DNA from: Liolophura sinensis
Taxonomy: Eukaryota; Mollusca; Polyplacophora; Chitonida; Chitonidae
Assembly (NCBI RefSeq): GCF_032854445.1
Contig: NW_027017967.1
Span: 186,001 to 250,000, forward strand
DNA length: 64,000 nt
Direction: 5' to 3'
In this document: one piece after another, positions 11,880 to 24,130 of the stretch
How positions within the stretch are numbered: position 1 is the first letter of the stretch
Layout: every line of letters starts with the position of its first letter
Notes under the pieces: model-generated
What the model saw: only the letters and a program-made list of their open reading frames with translations
What the model was told of the DNA's origin: nothing
The model's database searches: none
Translations under genes and position numbers: made by a program

Positions 11880-12317
11880 GGATTTTCCTTCCACACCTTT
11901 TTGGCATGATTTTGATAGCTGGAAAGGACATTTTCTGCACTGTCCTTCCAGAGGTCATTCCAGCCTACATGTAAAACAATATCCTGAAAGATTTGGCCAC
12001 TGGGTTGACTATATTCCCCTTCGTCCTTTTTTCCCCATTTGCCCGACACGTTTCTTTAAACCTAGCTTATGTCACAATTGTGTTCAGTCAGAACTAGCTC
12101 TAATGAGTTCCGGGGACTTGGTGCCATCTATCAGTGGTCCCATTCTTATTTTTTCTGATATTTGGGATAGTAAAGTTTGTTCATGTTTTGCATGGAAATG
12201 TTCATGTGCTTTATCATTTGGGGTAATATGGACACATGGGGTCCAATAATATGGACACTCAGGGTCCACATTACCCATGCCTGCAGGGAATATGGTCACC
12301 TTCGTTAAAATTTTCAT
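11880..12317 (-). pseudogene. Possible LINE ORF1-like (SGNH-type) fragment
   Basis: On the minus strand an open stretch (12,317-12,084) is followed in another frame by DIVLHVGWNDL. That resembles the HVGTNDL block of SGNH-hydrolase-like ORF1 proteins of CR1/L2-type LINEs. Frames change and no complete domain can be seen, so this is a tentative fragment. Confidence 0.35.
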
Positions 12318-12571
12318 TCTGTGGTAGATAAAGCCACTTTACAGCTTGACTGTCCTTTGATGGGGTATCCATACCTTACACTGAGGGGTAGATAGAGAGA
12401 TCATTTTGTACTCAGCCAGGTCAGCTCCACAGGGTAAATCCGGCCTTACCCTTAAAGGGTCCATATCACCCCAACTTCACCCTATTCCAGTTGTAGTCAG
12501 AGCTCTAGACCAACAATATTCCCGACATAAGCGTGAGCTGGATTCAAATTCGACCACATGACCTTATCATG

Positions 12572-12648
12572 AAGAGCCGTGGGGTATACTAGGTCATAAA
12601 CCATCAGAAGGGTGAAGGGATCAGTTTTGTGACACCAGCAACTGTTCA
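12572..12648 (+). repeat. Direct repeat flanking the minisatellite, left copy
   Basis: About 75 bp (AGAGCCGTGGGGTATACTA at its start, TTTTGTGACACCAG near its end) recurs at 13,803-13,879 with about ten differences. The pair brackets the 20-bp minisatellite, so the array may sit inside a duplicated or mobile segment. Confidence 0.85.
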
Positions 12649-12795
12649 AATTAAGCTTAGGCCTAATTTATTTGATTTAAGTAAGAATTAATTAACTTGA
12701 AATTATTGGTACAATGTACCCCAGGTGACGGGCCAACTGCAATTGACATCCTCTATGTGAAAACCTCATATAGCCTATTCGATTTGATGACCTCA

Positions 12796-13572
12796 GTGAG
12801 TGGATCAGGTAACGGTGGATCAGTACCAGTAACGGTGGACCAGTACAGGTAACGGAGGATCAGACCGGTAACGGTGGATCAGACCTGTAACGGTGGATCA
12901 GTACCGGTAATGGTGGATCAGACCGGTAACGGTGGATCAGACCGGTAATGGTGGATCAGTACTGGTAACAGTGGATCAGTACCGGTAACGGTGGATCAGT
13001 ACCGGTAACAATGGATCAGTACAGGTAACAATGGATCAGTACAGGTAATGGTGGATCAGTACAGGTAACGGTGGATCAGTACAGGTAACGGTGGATCAGT
13101 ACAGGTAACGGTGGGTCAGTACAGGTAATGGTACAGGTAACGGTGGATCAGTACAGGTAACGGTGGATCAGTACCGGTAACAGTGGATCAGTACAGGTAA
13201 CGGTGGATCAGTACAGGTAATGGTGGATCAGTACAGGTAACGGTGGATCAGTACAGGTAACGGTGGATCAATACTGGTAATGGTGGATCAGTACTGGTAA
13301 TGGTGGATCAGTACAGGTAACGGGTACCAGTAACGGTGGATCAGAACAGGTAACGGTGGATCAGTACAGGTAACGGTGGATCAGTACAGGTAATGGTAGA
13401 TCAGTACAGGTAATGGTGGATCAGTACAGGTAACGGTGGATCAGTACAGGTAACGCTGAACCAGTACAGGTAACGGTGGATCAGTACAGGTAATGGTGGA
13501 CCAGTACAGGTAATGGTGGATCAGTACAGGTAACGGTGGATCAGTACAGGTAACGGTGGATCAGTATCAGTA
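12796..13572 (+). repeat. 20-bp minisatellite array
   Basis: About 39 tandem units with consensus GGTAACGGTGGATCAGTACA. Variants affect mainly CGG/TGG/CAG at unit positions 5-8 and ACAG/ACCG at the end, and a few units are shortened. The array is continuous, with no spacers of changing sequence, so it is not a CRISPR array. Confidence 0.98.
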
Positions 13573-13802
13573 GTGCTGGACAATCCTATGAATTAAAATA
13601 TAGCAAGCTATTTCAAACGCTCATGAACTAAGGTACACACTAAATTTGTACAATATTTCAGTTCAAGGCATACTGAATGAAGTATGCAGCCTATTTCGAA
13701 ATCGAAGATGGCGGTGAGAACGACTTTCTGTCAGTTTCGGAAAATCCTCGGCCAGTTACGGCAAGTTTAATGTCGTCATGATGACGGTTCTAGTTGTAGT
13801 TG

Positions 13803-13879
13803 TAAGAGCCGTGGGGTATACTAAGTCAAAAACAGTTAGAAGGGTGAAGGGAACAGTTTTGTGACACCAGGAAATCGTG
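13803..13879 (+). repeat. Direct repeat flanking the minisatellite, right copy
   Basis: Partner of 12,572-12,648; see that entry for the shared sequence. Confidence 0.85.
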
Positions 13880-13997
13880 CAGGGAAAAGACCATCGTCCG
13901 GACTCATTCAGATAGTATCTTACAAACCTGGCTATTTCGTCCAATCGCAGTAGTTCTTACTTCAACAGTGGCACATGTAACTTCACCCCAACCAGAA

Positions 13998-14024
13998 TGG
14001 CAGGTGTTGATCCAACCACTGGTG
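13998..14024 (+). other. Possible first coding exon of a host gene
   Basis: An ATG in good context (CCAGAATGG) opens nine codons, MAGVDPTTG, directly before a strong GTAAGT donor. The region upstream (13,700-13,990) is less AT-rich than its surroundings, as a promoter or 5' leader might be. No downstream exon could be identified, so this rests on the start and donor only. Confidence 0.25.
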
Positions 14025-14359
14025 TAAGTTCACTTTTCTTTACTGTTTCTTAAGTAATAATGTATACATGTCATAATTAATCTAAGCAATGCTGGCCAAT
14101 CTGTGAATTATGCTTGCCATTGTGTTCTATTTCACTTCAGCAGTGTACAATGTAGGCTAGTTACAACAGCGCATACTGTCAAAGTTGTTGTGCTCTTTAT
14201 TTTAGCATTCTCAGTGCATCACATGTACTCATGCTCGGTGTTTAATAAGTCCAACTTAGCAGTTGCAAACGTAAGGTAGCTGGTAGCTCTATGGGGCTAG
14301 GGTTATGCAGATATATAGGTAAGCATTTACTTACCCTGCACTCCTTCGTCCTCCTTAAC

Positions 14360-14703
14360 GGCCCGGATAGCACAGTTGGTAGAGCGCCCGCTTCGGGACC
14401 GGTAGATCCAGGATCAATCCTTGATCGAGTCACACCTAAGACTTTAAAAGAGGAAGTTGTAACTTGGCTTGGCGTTCAGCATGAAGGGGATAGTGCAACG
14501 ACTGGTTGACCCGTATCAGTATAATGGCTCGGACGGTCGGCTTACTTGCCTTCGGTAAGTTGTCTCAGTGAGGCAGCACTAAAATCCGTCCTGCAACAAG
14601 GAGGCACATTACACGTACATGCACCCTAATGATTCCTTCGTCGTCATATGACTGAAAAATTGTTGAGTACGACGTTAAACCCCAATCACGCACTTACTCA
14701 CTC
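14360..14703 (+). mobile_element. SINE B, plus strand
   Basis: The tRNA-like head has GATAGCACAGTTGGTAGAGC as an A-box region and GATCCAGGATCAATCCTTG as a B-box region. It is followed by the SINE B body and the tail TTGAGTACGACGTTAAACCC plus ACTCACTC. Other copies are at 34,409, 37,871 and 61,815. Confidence 0.92.
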
Positions 14704-15838
14704 CTTTGTCCTCAGTGTGCTCTACTCAAAATACTGATGTTGTCCTGCAGTAGGCCTAGTGTAGGACGTGGATGCTCATAGTGCCTGTTCATTTCTGCGA
14801 CTGATGTATGTCAGTTTAGTGATATGATATGTAGCCTGGTGTTTATAAAGTTCATGATATTGAAAAAACGCAAAAAAAAAAAGAAATGGAAAGGAATGTA
14901 CTGGATTTGAACAGCAAGACTGCCGGGCATCATTTACAATGGAGCAAGTAGTGAAGACTAGCATAGAGATTAGGCGGCTTTGATCTTCGGCTGATAGCTG
15001 AGGACAACAGGGAGAAAAAATACATTGTTACAGAGCTCATGCCCGTTCCCATGGTAAACTGCAGTCAATGGTTTCATGCAGTCTAGCTCGAACCTCTCGT
15101 GTTATTTACATAACGACGATTTTGTCGGATTTTTGCTGGCGTTTTTTGGTCATAAGATAAAAACAACGCAAAGTACAAAAATAATTCTTGCAGATTTGTA
15201 ATCGTGATGTCATGGGGCACAAGATAGTGTATGTGTTTTTTGTGATTTTAAGCGGTTTTTAAAAACGATCTGTTTTTGAACCATGTTCGTTGGTCAGTTT
15301 TGACCTTATTTGCATACCGAACTAAAAGCTGTTTACAATCTGGGTAGGACGATCCACCTATAAACTGTAAACAAAACGTTTAGCTCGATAGGTTTAGCCG
15401 TTTTGGAGAAGATTTTTTTAGCGTATCATAAAAATTCAAAATGGTCGCTAAATCAGGTGAGTGGTAAAACAGCACGCAACGTGAAAAGCTGCTTCATATG
15501 TTCCTTATTTAGACTCCAAAGTTTGCTTTTTTCTTCCTTTACATACGATGGTTTTGTCAAATTGTTTGTGCTAAAAAAAAGTACAAATATAATTATTGCA
15601 GATTTGTAATCGTGATGCACGTGTGAACTAAATTTCAGCGACAATGTTAAACAACTTTTTATGTTATTGCACTAAAAATTCTGAGTTCTGTCTGGACTGG
15701 TTCATTTACAGCATTGTGGATGCGCTATTAAAAGTTGTTATACCCACCTCGATAGAGGCTATATTTAGGAGGTGATTTGTTTTTAGGGGACACTCGGACG
15801 AATTCTTTTTCATTTCAAAGCGACTTCTTTTGATTTCA
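14704..15838. other. Non-coding stretch with a dispersed direct repeat
   Basis: No gene is visible. A roughly 38-bp motif containing GCAGATTTGTAATCGTGATG occurs at about 15,172-15,209 and again at 15,580-15,616, each preceded by an A-rich segment, suggesting an imperfect local duplication of about 400 bp. Confidence 0.5.
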
Positions 15839-16245
15839 ATGGGCAGTTGCTTTTCCAAGAGGGCTCGGTCCGAACCCAAGGACCTTGCAGAAGCGATCCC
15901 CCTTGCGTAGATGCAACAAGAAGAACCGTGGATGGCTTGGTGGAGATGGAGGTGGGGTCTACCACACCACCACCAATTCCCCCAGAATTACAGGCTCCTT
16001 CTGCTTCACCCACTTCATCCGAAGAAATGGCACCACTCCTTGGAGGAGGCCCCTCATTTGCACAGCTTGCCGACACCCTGGCTGCAATAAACGGTGATGA
16101 ACAGCCCGGGACAACAGTTCCATCAGCGCAAGCCGCGCCATCCCCATCACCCGCTGAAGGATGCTCCTCGTTTCAAGAGCTTACAGACGCCATGGCTGTT
16201 CTGACTGCTGAGCGGGATGCTCAGATCGAAAGTCTTCGTGATTAA
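15839..16245 (+). pseudogene. Small acylated-protein-like gene with one frameshift
   Basis: The ATG at 15,839 opens MGSCFSKRARSEPKDLAEA. Gly at position 2 with Cys at 4 and basic residues after is the classic pattern for N-myristoylation plus palmitoylation. The frame hits TAG at 15,908. In the +2 frame a Pro/Ser-rich linker follows, then two related helices (PSFAQLADTLAAINGDE and SSFQELTDAMAVLTAERD), ending at TAA 16,243. A single frameshift in 15,860-15,910 would join them into about 135 residues. I do not recognise the family. The sequence after the stop (16,323-16,462) is shared with the RING gene at 31.3 kb, suggesting both derive from related elements. Confidence 0.5.
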
Positions 16246-16322
16246 GTAACTGTTTACTTTACTCCAGTGCAATTGGGAGTCGTTTGTGTGACATTTTGTT
16301 TTGCTCCTCTAATTAGGAGCTG

Positions 16323-16462
16323 GGGCACGGTAATTGGCCCCTGGAACCCAGTAATTGGTTCCTATCACTAACCATTCAGCAGAACCTCCTTGTGGTGTTA
16401 GTGGGAAACAGATGTATCATCTGGCTAATGCTGTTGACTACTTGGTTTCTTGCTGGGTTTGA
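16323..16462 (+). repeat. 3' segment shared with the 31-kb RING gene
   Basis: About 125-140 bp matches the minus strand of 31,321-31,195 with few changes: the GGCACGGTAATTGGCCCC block, AACCATTCAGCAGAACCTCC and CAGATGTATCATCTGGCTAA. It lies downstream of both coding regions, like a common 3' untranslated or terminal region. Several TAATTGG(CC) motifs recur inside it. Confidence 0.88.
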
Positions 16463-17534
16463 ATCGTTTCCAGGTGCCAAAGTCCTATAAAAAATAACCC
16501 AGATTACAGGTGGACATGATGGTGTTTGGACGCATTTATCATTACCAGGCAGTTTGGGTATGTTATTTATGTGTAAAAAAACCCTTTTGTGTTTATTTGG
16601 TTTACATCAGTCTGAGCTTGGGCAATCCAATATGACATATTCAAATTTAATGGGCTGCCTGAAACATGCACGATGCAGAAACGCGTATATATCTTTTATG
16701 TCCAGATTTGGACGAAAATGCACCAAACTTATCGCTTACTGCATGATATATTCACTCCACCCAATAATGCATGTCTTGTTTTAAGTAGCTAGACACTTCA
16801 GTTAAGTGCTCAAAATGTTACGCTATATTGCCAATGTCCGGCCAGTCTGCTGAAATAACTGTATATTGCATAAAGAGTCTCCCTATCATGCCTCATCTCT
16901 TGCGATGCTTTGTCATCTGTTGCTTATAACTCGTTAATCATTTTTATTATGACTGTTGTGTATATGTTTGACATTTACAGAATGTTACGTCGATTACTTA
17001 AAAGGTGCATTAGTTTCTACACAGATATGTCGCCCATAGAGCTATGCGTTACTGAAAGTATATATGCCCTGGGTCAACTTCAGTTTCGACACACTGATCG
17101 TCAAATTGAGATACAGGATTGTACAGGATCTCTAATAAATATATTTGATATATACGTTTTGTATATACACAGTTTGCCAGTACATACATTGCTATTTTCG
17201 TTATAATGGTCTATATAGAGTATAATATATATACATATATATATAGATTCCATGCACAAATAAAACGAATCGTTGCAATAACACGCAGTATATAGAGCCT
17301 CTATATGCCTGATTATTGCATACCGCGAACTGGAGTCTGTAAACGCAAGGGCAACGAAGTATACCAGTTATGTCCTAGTATATAAATTTTGGGGTTTTGT
17401 CTTTTCATATTTCCAAACATGAATATAGTTCTGCCCTGTACAAAGGTGGAATCCTTAAAACGGCGATATATTTTCTAACTGTGTGATCATATGGTAATAT
17501 GTTTATTATACCCTCTTCAGCGCCGGTGAAGGTA
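16463..17534. other. No supported gene
   Basis: AT-rich sequence with short TATA-type microsatellite near 17,220-17,245 and no convincing coding frame. It runs directly into the second copy of the segmental duplication. Confidence 0.5.
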
Positions 17535-20500
17535 GTGTAACAACAATCGAACCCAAATCCTTACTTTACTGCATGGAAATATTGTGCTGATTTCACTGTG
17601 CTATGACATATATGCTCATCTTAAGTCGTATATGGAAATATACCTTAGTATGGTGGACGGGCTACCTCATGGTTCGAATCACGGCCACGTCTTTTCAAAT
17701 TGACAAGTATAGTAACTGTGCTATGTGCTACAAAGATCAAAGCTTCAATTAACGATAATGGTTTCTGAAAACAGGTGACCAGGTTACCATTTTTGTCATA
17801 TGTTCATTACCTTTTTCATGCTGGTAAATGTGCATGGGATACGAGTTCGAGCCCAAATTGTGGCACTCTCATTTTACTGAACATTTCGCGCGTATTTCTC
17901 TTTGCTTTGGTATATGTGACTGTATATAGAGAGACTGTATATAAGTCACCCAGTCGTCCTGAGCGCATACCGGTATATCTATACAAGGATGAAAGTTGCA
18001 TGTTCCAACTTAGCCTGTGCTAGTAATGTGATTATATTGCACTGGGTCAGCTTCAGTTTGACCACCCTGATCTTTAAATTGAGATACACATGCATTTAAT
18101 TACAATCTGTATAGGTAACTTTGACTAAAACAATGTATCTGTAACAGTTTTTTCAGCACTTGTATCTGTGCTATACCAAAACAGTGTATTTATTTTTTCA
18201 GCACTTGTATCTGTGCTATACCAAAACAGTGTTATCCCAAATAACAAAACACTGAACATTACTTTATCACTTCTATCTGACATCGTATACAATCTTTTAC
18301 GTTTTCTATAGTGGCTGTAAAGGTATACTAATATGAACCCTTTTCCCCCAGTATCACTGAAACCTTTTTGGTGCAAATCACATTTCAATTTCCGCCCCCA
18401 AACCCTTGAACCGCCTGGGCGACCTAATGGTATAAACGTCCACCTCAATGTCGGGAGATTAAGGCTCAATCCTGGTTTGGGTCCTACCAAAGACTTTAAA
18501 ATTGTACTTGTTGCCGCCTCTCCTGTCGCTCAGCACCGAGAGGTTAGAACAAGAAAGCAGGACTGGTCGGTCTGGTGTCAGTTTTTAATGTCACTGAGTG
18601 GGGTGTTATGTCTGGCTCTATGTCTCAGTGGCAGCAGCACTTTGGCGGCATGGAATTCGCCCTGTCACAAGAAAACACGGCCAACATTGCACACGACCTA
18701 ATGACTCCTCGTAATATGACTAAAAACTTGTTAACTACGACGTTAAACCCCAGGCACTCACTCGCCCCACAAAAACTGTGTGCAAATAACTTTGACTGGT
18801 GCATCAATACTTAAACTACCGAGTGCCACAAGAACTATTGATTCCACGAACTCTTTGTCACAGTTGTGGAAGGCAGGAGATGTTCATTGAACTTCATGTA
18901 ATACCACTCACCAGAGGCCACCACCCATCACTTAACTGTGGCAAAGCCACACGAACAATTTACGTTTGGGGCCTCAAAATTTCCCTGTCCAAGTCTGGGA
19001 TTGAACCCATGACCTGTGACTGAAAGGCGAGCGCCTTAAGCGCGTTTCTAGCCTGTGAGCAGTATGAAAAATACATGGAAGCAAATCAAGACAGCATGAC
19101 AATGACTGCATAGAAGCTTCCATGCATATGCCCAAATGGGAACCGGGCTGGCTCAACCATGGTTTGGAAGTGTTCCAGGGGTCACACCTAGCTGGAGGTA
19201 CTCCGTAGAATGCATACCTTTATAATTATTTATTTCATGTTGCTCTCATATACTGCTACCTTGTGGCCTGGTTTCCTGGTCTCATATGGTCGGGTATACA
19301 CGAGCATATATGTGTTGCCGATGAAACCTCTCACCAAATGTTAGAGAAAACTCATGGCATTGGGATTTCAACATTTATATTCGAATGATACTAAAATGGA
19401 CGTGACAGGCATGTCATGGCACTGGAGACAACTCAGGAGTTGACCATAATACTGCACCTTGAATGTCCTTCCACCTTGTGAAAGACATGGATGAAGTTAT
19501 TACGGTATAGTCAGGCTGACCGGCTTTTTCTGTAGGATGACCCGACTTTCAATTACTGGAAACTTTCTGAACCAACATCCGAAACAAACGAGTTTGGTGC
19601 GCTATTGGAAGCGAACCCATTCAGAGAAGCATTCAAACCGGACCTGGGGAGTTCTTCTTATTTATTTGACTGGTGTTTTACGCCGTACTTAAGAATATTT
19701 CACTTATATGACGACGGCCAGCATTATGGTGGGTGGAAACAGCCCGGAGGAAACCCACGACCACCTGCAGATTGCTGTCAGACCTTCCCACGTACGGCCG
19801 GAGAAGAAGCCAGCATGAGCTGGACTCAAACTCACAGCAACCGCATTGGTGAGAGACTCCTGGGTCATACCGCTGCGCTAGCGCGCTAACTAACTGAGCC
19901 ACGGAGGCCCCTCCGGAAGTTCTTCAATATGTTTCAAATAACAAAACAAGATATCAAAAAGAAAACAAAGATGATCTAATTTTATATGTATTCTTTATTG
20001 TTAAACAAATGAATTGTACTTGTACACGTAAACGAATAATAAAAAGTCATTGGTTACAGCCAAACACATAGGAATGGACAAAAAACCATTCCACAGTACA
20101 TCGTATGGATTCAACATTAAATGTGGTTGTTACTTGATATTAACTGAGCTCATTGAACACCAATAAATAACGTTAAATGATTCATGGAAACTTTCAAATC
20201 CTTTACTGTTAACTAACATGCCATTTAAAAAACAAAGCAATGTGATTTCTGGGGTGTTACTTATTTACAAACACCACAGCACTAAGAATGGGCCATAACC
20301 ATTCTCCAGTATATGGATACCAGGTACTTCACTCTGCTGTGCCACTGTGCAATTGTACAGTAAAGCAGAGCTTGCTTTTGTTAACATTTGGATCTGTTTG
20401 ATTGGTGTTTTATAATGTAATCAAAACTATTTCATTTACACAACAGCATTCGGTTTAATGGGTAAAACTGCAGTAAATCCTTGTAAATGCTGGAGATTCA

Positions 20501-20596
20501 GTCGGACAACGTGCGAAAAGTATGTCAGAAAAAAGTGTCAAGTATTACATATGTATGATTCAACGCTGAATAATGGGAATTTATTTAAAATACCCC

Positions 20597-20647
<51 letters not shown>

Positions 20648-21027
20648 GTCAACATGTAAAAAAAAAATTATAAATCTTCATACCACTTACAAAGGCTAAA
20701 ATGTAAAATAACTTATAACTTTCCAAATAACATAATGGTGCAACATGTTAATTATAATGAATGCTAGCATCAGCTAGAGCTACCTTTAATCTGCTATAGA
20801 ATTTTCCTAGTACCGAGAATTTTCTAGTTTTGTTAACCTTGGTTTTACTCTGAAGAAGAATTATTTCATCACTAATAGAATTCATTGTATTTCTAACAAA
20901 ATCCATTGATCTGGTTGTAGTGGTAGATTGTGATATATTCATATTTGCTTCAAATTCCTCAACAAGAAAACGACAATGAACACACTTCACACTGTCCCTG
21001 TCAAGTGTATCAGACTGTAACACTTCT
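17535..21027. repeat. Segmental duplication, copy 2
   Basis: Direct copy of 1-3,824, beginning with the same bases that begin the window. It lacks the 529-802 SINE and the 2,641-2,806 segment. It has a short local tandem duplication at about 18,149-18,232 (two copies of a unit with TTTTTTCAGCACTTGTATCT) that copy 1 has once. It includes its own SINE B tail (18,694-18,771), (AT)n run (20,599-20,647) and the last part of the minus-strand gene (20,748-21,025). After 21,027 it passes straight into satellite DNA. Confidence 0.93.
19650..19913 (-). mobile_element. SINE A, minus strand (duplication copy 2)
   Basis: The counterpart of the 2,293-2,548 element at the same place in the duplicated block, with a few substitutions. 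Confidence 0.92.
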
Positions 21028-21029
21028 AA

Positions 21030-21965
21030 TGTGACAACTCCAGCAGAAGTTATACTATGTGTCATACCTTAATTCCGAGGTTGACAGGTGCAAATATGCA
21101 TACAGATCCGGATATGATTTCTTTAATTTTACACACACACCATTCAAAATTGACATACTTAATCAGCAATGCATGTAGATATTTCACAACTAATCAGAAG
21201 TTCCATAAAAATTTGTAAAAGATTATTTGGTGGGGGAAACTGTGTCATACCTGTATTTCAATGTTGACGGGTGCAAATCTGCATTCAGATTTAGATACGT
21301 TTCCTTAAATTCCAGACACACACCATTCAAAATTGGCATCCTAGATCAGCAATGCATGTAGATTATTCACAAATAAGCAGAAGTTGGATAAAACACATTT
21401 AAAAAAATATTTGGGGGTGAAATCTATCTCTTAAGTCATGTCTTCAATGTTGATGGGTGCAAATGTGCATTCAGATCTGCACATGATTCCTTTCACTTCA
21501 CACACACACCATTCAAAATTGGCATCCTAGATCAGCAATGCATGTAGATTATTCACAAATAAGCAGAAGTTGGATAAAACACTTTTAAGAAAATAATTGG
21601 TGGGGGAAACTCTGTGTCATACCTGTATTTCAATGTTGATGGGTGCAAATCTGCATTCAGATTTGGACATGATTCCTTTAATTTCACAAACACACCATTC
21701 AAAATTAGCATGCTGAATCAGAAATGCATGTAGATTATTCACAAATAATCAGAATTTGGATAAAACACTTTTAAGAAAATATTTGTTGAGAGAAACTATG
21801 TTTCATACATGTAACTTGATGTTAATAGGTGAAAATTGGCATTCCGATTTGGACATGATTTTTTTTAATTTTATTCACACCCCATTCGAAATTGGCATCT
21901 TCAATCAGCAATGCATCTACTTTATTTACAAATAATTGAAAGTTGCATAAAAAACCTGAAAAAAA
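21030..21965 (+). repeat. Satellite array 1 (about 186-190 bp monomers)
   Basis: About five monomers. Each carries GTCATACCTGTATTTCAATG, then GGGTGCAAAT, a TTCACACACACACCATTC block, GCAATGCATGTAGATTATTC, and a GGATAAAACA..TTTAAGAAAATATTTGG end. The last monomer is more diverged. It is followed by the AGGTCA-rich tract, the same order as at 30.66 and 39.77 kb. Confidence 0.93.
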
Positions 21966-23714
21966 TATTAGGGCTGGTCAGCTATCTTTCATTCCTTTGT
22001 TTATGCTACCATTCTTCAAGATCGCATTTGAAGGTCTAGGTCGAGGTAAAGGTCAGATCTGACTTCGGATTCGTGATTTACGACGTCGATTAACCCAGAT
22101 ACTAAAGTTTGAGGTCAATTTGGGAAAAAGAGTTTCTGAACCCTATTTAATAACATGGGTCCTATTGCTTTAACATCGGAGCTATCTAATAACATTGGCC
22201 CTATGCTTTAACCTGGAAAATGAGTCGAAAACTTTTTTTTTCGATCGACCTCAAACTTTGACACAAAGGGTAATCGAGGTCAGAGATTAGGAATATGAGG
22301 TCGGTTTTGACCTTGACCTCCATCTTAACCTCTAAAATGGCGGTCGAAATTTTGACCCTTCTTTTGAAAACCTTTCAAAACTTTTTTACTGACGCACAAC
22401 CTTGACTTTTTGATATTTAATGGCCCTGAGACCTTCAAGTTGAAGATTGACCCCGGATTTGATCTTTGACCTCTAAACTTCTTTTAGATAGTACAATCGG
22501 ATTGCACTATCTGAAAGCCAGGTTAAAGGTTGGAGGTCAAACAAAAGGATATAGTTCGACTTCAACGTCATTGGAGCACTATGTGTCAAAAAGTCAGGGT
22601 CAAGGAAAAATTAGGGATTTGAATTGTTCAAAGTGAAGGTCAAAATTTTGACCGCCATTTTGAAGGTTAGGGTCATTGTCAATGTCAAAACCGACCTCAT
22701 ATTCGTTACCTGTGAGCTTGATTACCCCTGGTTTTAAAATTTGAGGTCAATCAAAGACAAAGAGTTTTCGACCGATTTTTCGCCCTTTGACAAAAAAATT
22801 GGTCCGAAACTTTTTTTCTCCGATTGACCTGTAAATTTAATACAGGGGGTAATCGAGGTCAGAGGTCAAGAATCCGAGGTCAGATTTGATCTTGATTTTG
22901 ACCTTGACCTCCAAAATGACGCTTTAATCTTTGAGACCTCATTTTAGAAGTTAAGATTGAGGCGGAGTTCAAAATCGACCTCGGATTCGTGATCCCTCGA
23001 TTACCCCTGGTATTAAAGTTTGAGGTCAATCAGGGAAAAAAGAGTCATTGGAGCACTACCTGTCAAGAAGTCAAGGGTATGGAACAGTTAGGGATTTGCT
23101 GAGAACTGTTCAAAATGAGGTTTAAAATTTTTACCGCCATTTTGAAGGTCAAGGTCAGCGTCAAGGTCAAAACCGACCTCAGATTCTTGATAACCGACCT
23201 CGAATTACCTTTGTATTAAAGTTTGGGGTCAATCGAAGACAAAAAGTTTTCGAACGATTTTTTGCCTTATGGGGGCAAAAAAAAAAAAAAAAAAATGGGT
23301 CAAAACCTTTTTGTCTCCGATTCGGTTCAAACTTTAATACAAGGTGTAATCGAGGTCAGAAATCAGGAAAATTAGATTCTTTTTTACCTCTATCTCGATC
23401 TTGACCTCCGAAATGGCGGTCGAATGTTTGTCCTTAACTTTGAACAATTATAAAAAAATTCTCTAATAGAGCCTTGACCTTGACCTTTTGACACGAGATG
23501 CTGCAATTACCTTGAAGATAAATCGTGACCTTTTCGTTTACCTCCAATCTTTGCCATACTTTTGGGATAGTGCGTTCCGAATGTACTATCTGAAATGTAG
23601 GTCAAAGGCCAAACGTTACTGAGTGGGTCACTGGTCAACTGAGAAGTCATGAGGGCATGACATATCCAAGTTCAAAGTCAAGAGTCAACCGGGGATTTTT
23701 TTTTAACAATTTTT
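21966..23714 (+). repeat. AGGTCA/TGACCT-rich tract 1
   Basis: Dozens of AGGTCA or TGACCT hexamers, many as tandem pairs (AAGGTCAAGGTC types), in a tract without open frames. A module of about 110 bp starting near GACCTCAAACTTTAATACA and ending AAAATGGCGGTCGAA occurs in forward orientation (about 22,236, 22,815, 23,315) and in reverse (about 22,649 and later). The tract is therefore built of alternating inverted copies. It begins with a segment (GCTATCTTTCATTCCTTTG) shared with the starts of the tracts at 30.66 and 39.77 kb. Confidence 0.85.
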
Positions 23715-24124
23715 AAAGTGGAAGCTAAAGTTATTTGCAACATAGAGGGCGCTCCTTATAGGAATTTAACATGTGAAAAATAGGCGGGAAACATTACAGC
23801 ACGTAATACATATGTAGGGTCGCGAAAACTGCACTTTTGGTGAAGCTCAAGTAACAGCAGCGTGTTGTGCTGAACAGTTTTACAGAATTTTTGCTCCCGT
23901 GTCGACTGACTTACGACGTGGTAAGTACTAAATATTGCAATGTCAGTGGTTCATAATGTATTCACATCCAAAAATCTAAAAGTACTAGCGGAAAATTAAA
24001 AGTTGTCTCGGCGTTGTGCATCGCGAAACCGCGTTCCTGGAGGTAACTTATGTTGCCCATGTTAACTTCGTCAAATGTCCTAGTGTGATCCAATGTACAT
24101 GCGGTCAAACCTTCTTGTCTACAG
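23715..24124 (+). promoter_or_regulatory. Left arm: promoter and 5' leader of the recombinase gene
   Basis: The arm holds a probable leader exon ending CGACGTG|GTAAGTA at 23,920/23,921 and an intron ending CTTGTCTACAG at 24,124, six bases before the first ATG. The exon edge, intron start, CGGTTTCGCG-type palindrome region (24,020-24,050) and the second acceptor are repeated in the right arm in inverted orientation. The arm is therefore a shared promoter-leader module. No TATA box is evident. Confidence 0.6.
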
Positions 24125-24130
24125 CTGAAA

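Noticed and set aside
12796-13572. Possible CRISPR array
   Set aside because: The 20-bp units are adjacent with no variable spacers, and the context is eukaryotic.
16910-17206. 98-codon frame before duplication copy 2
   Set aside because: AT-rich, no similarity to any family and no promoter or splice context.
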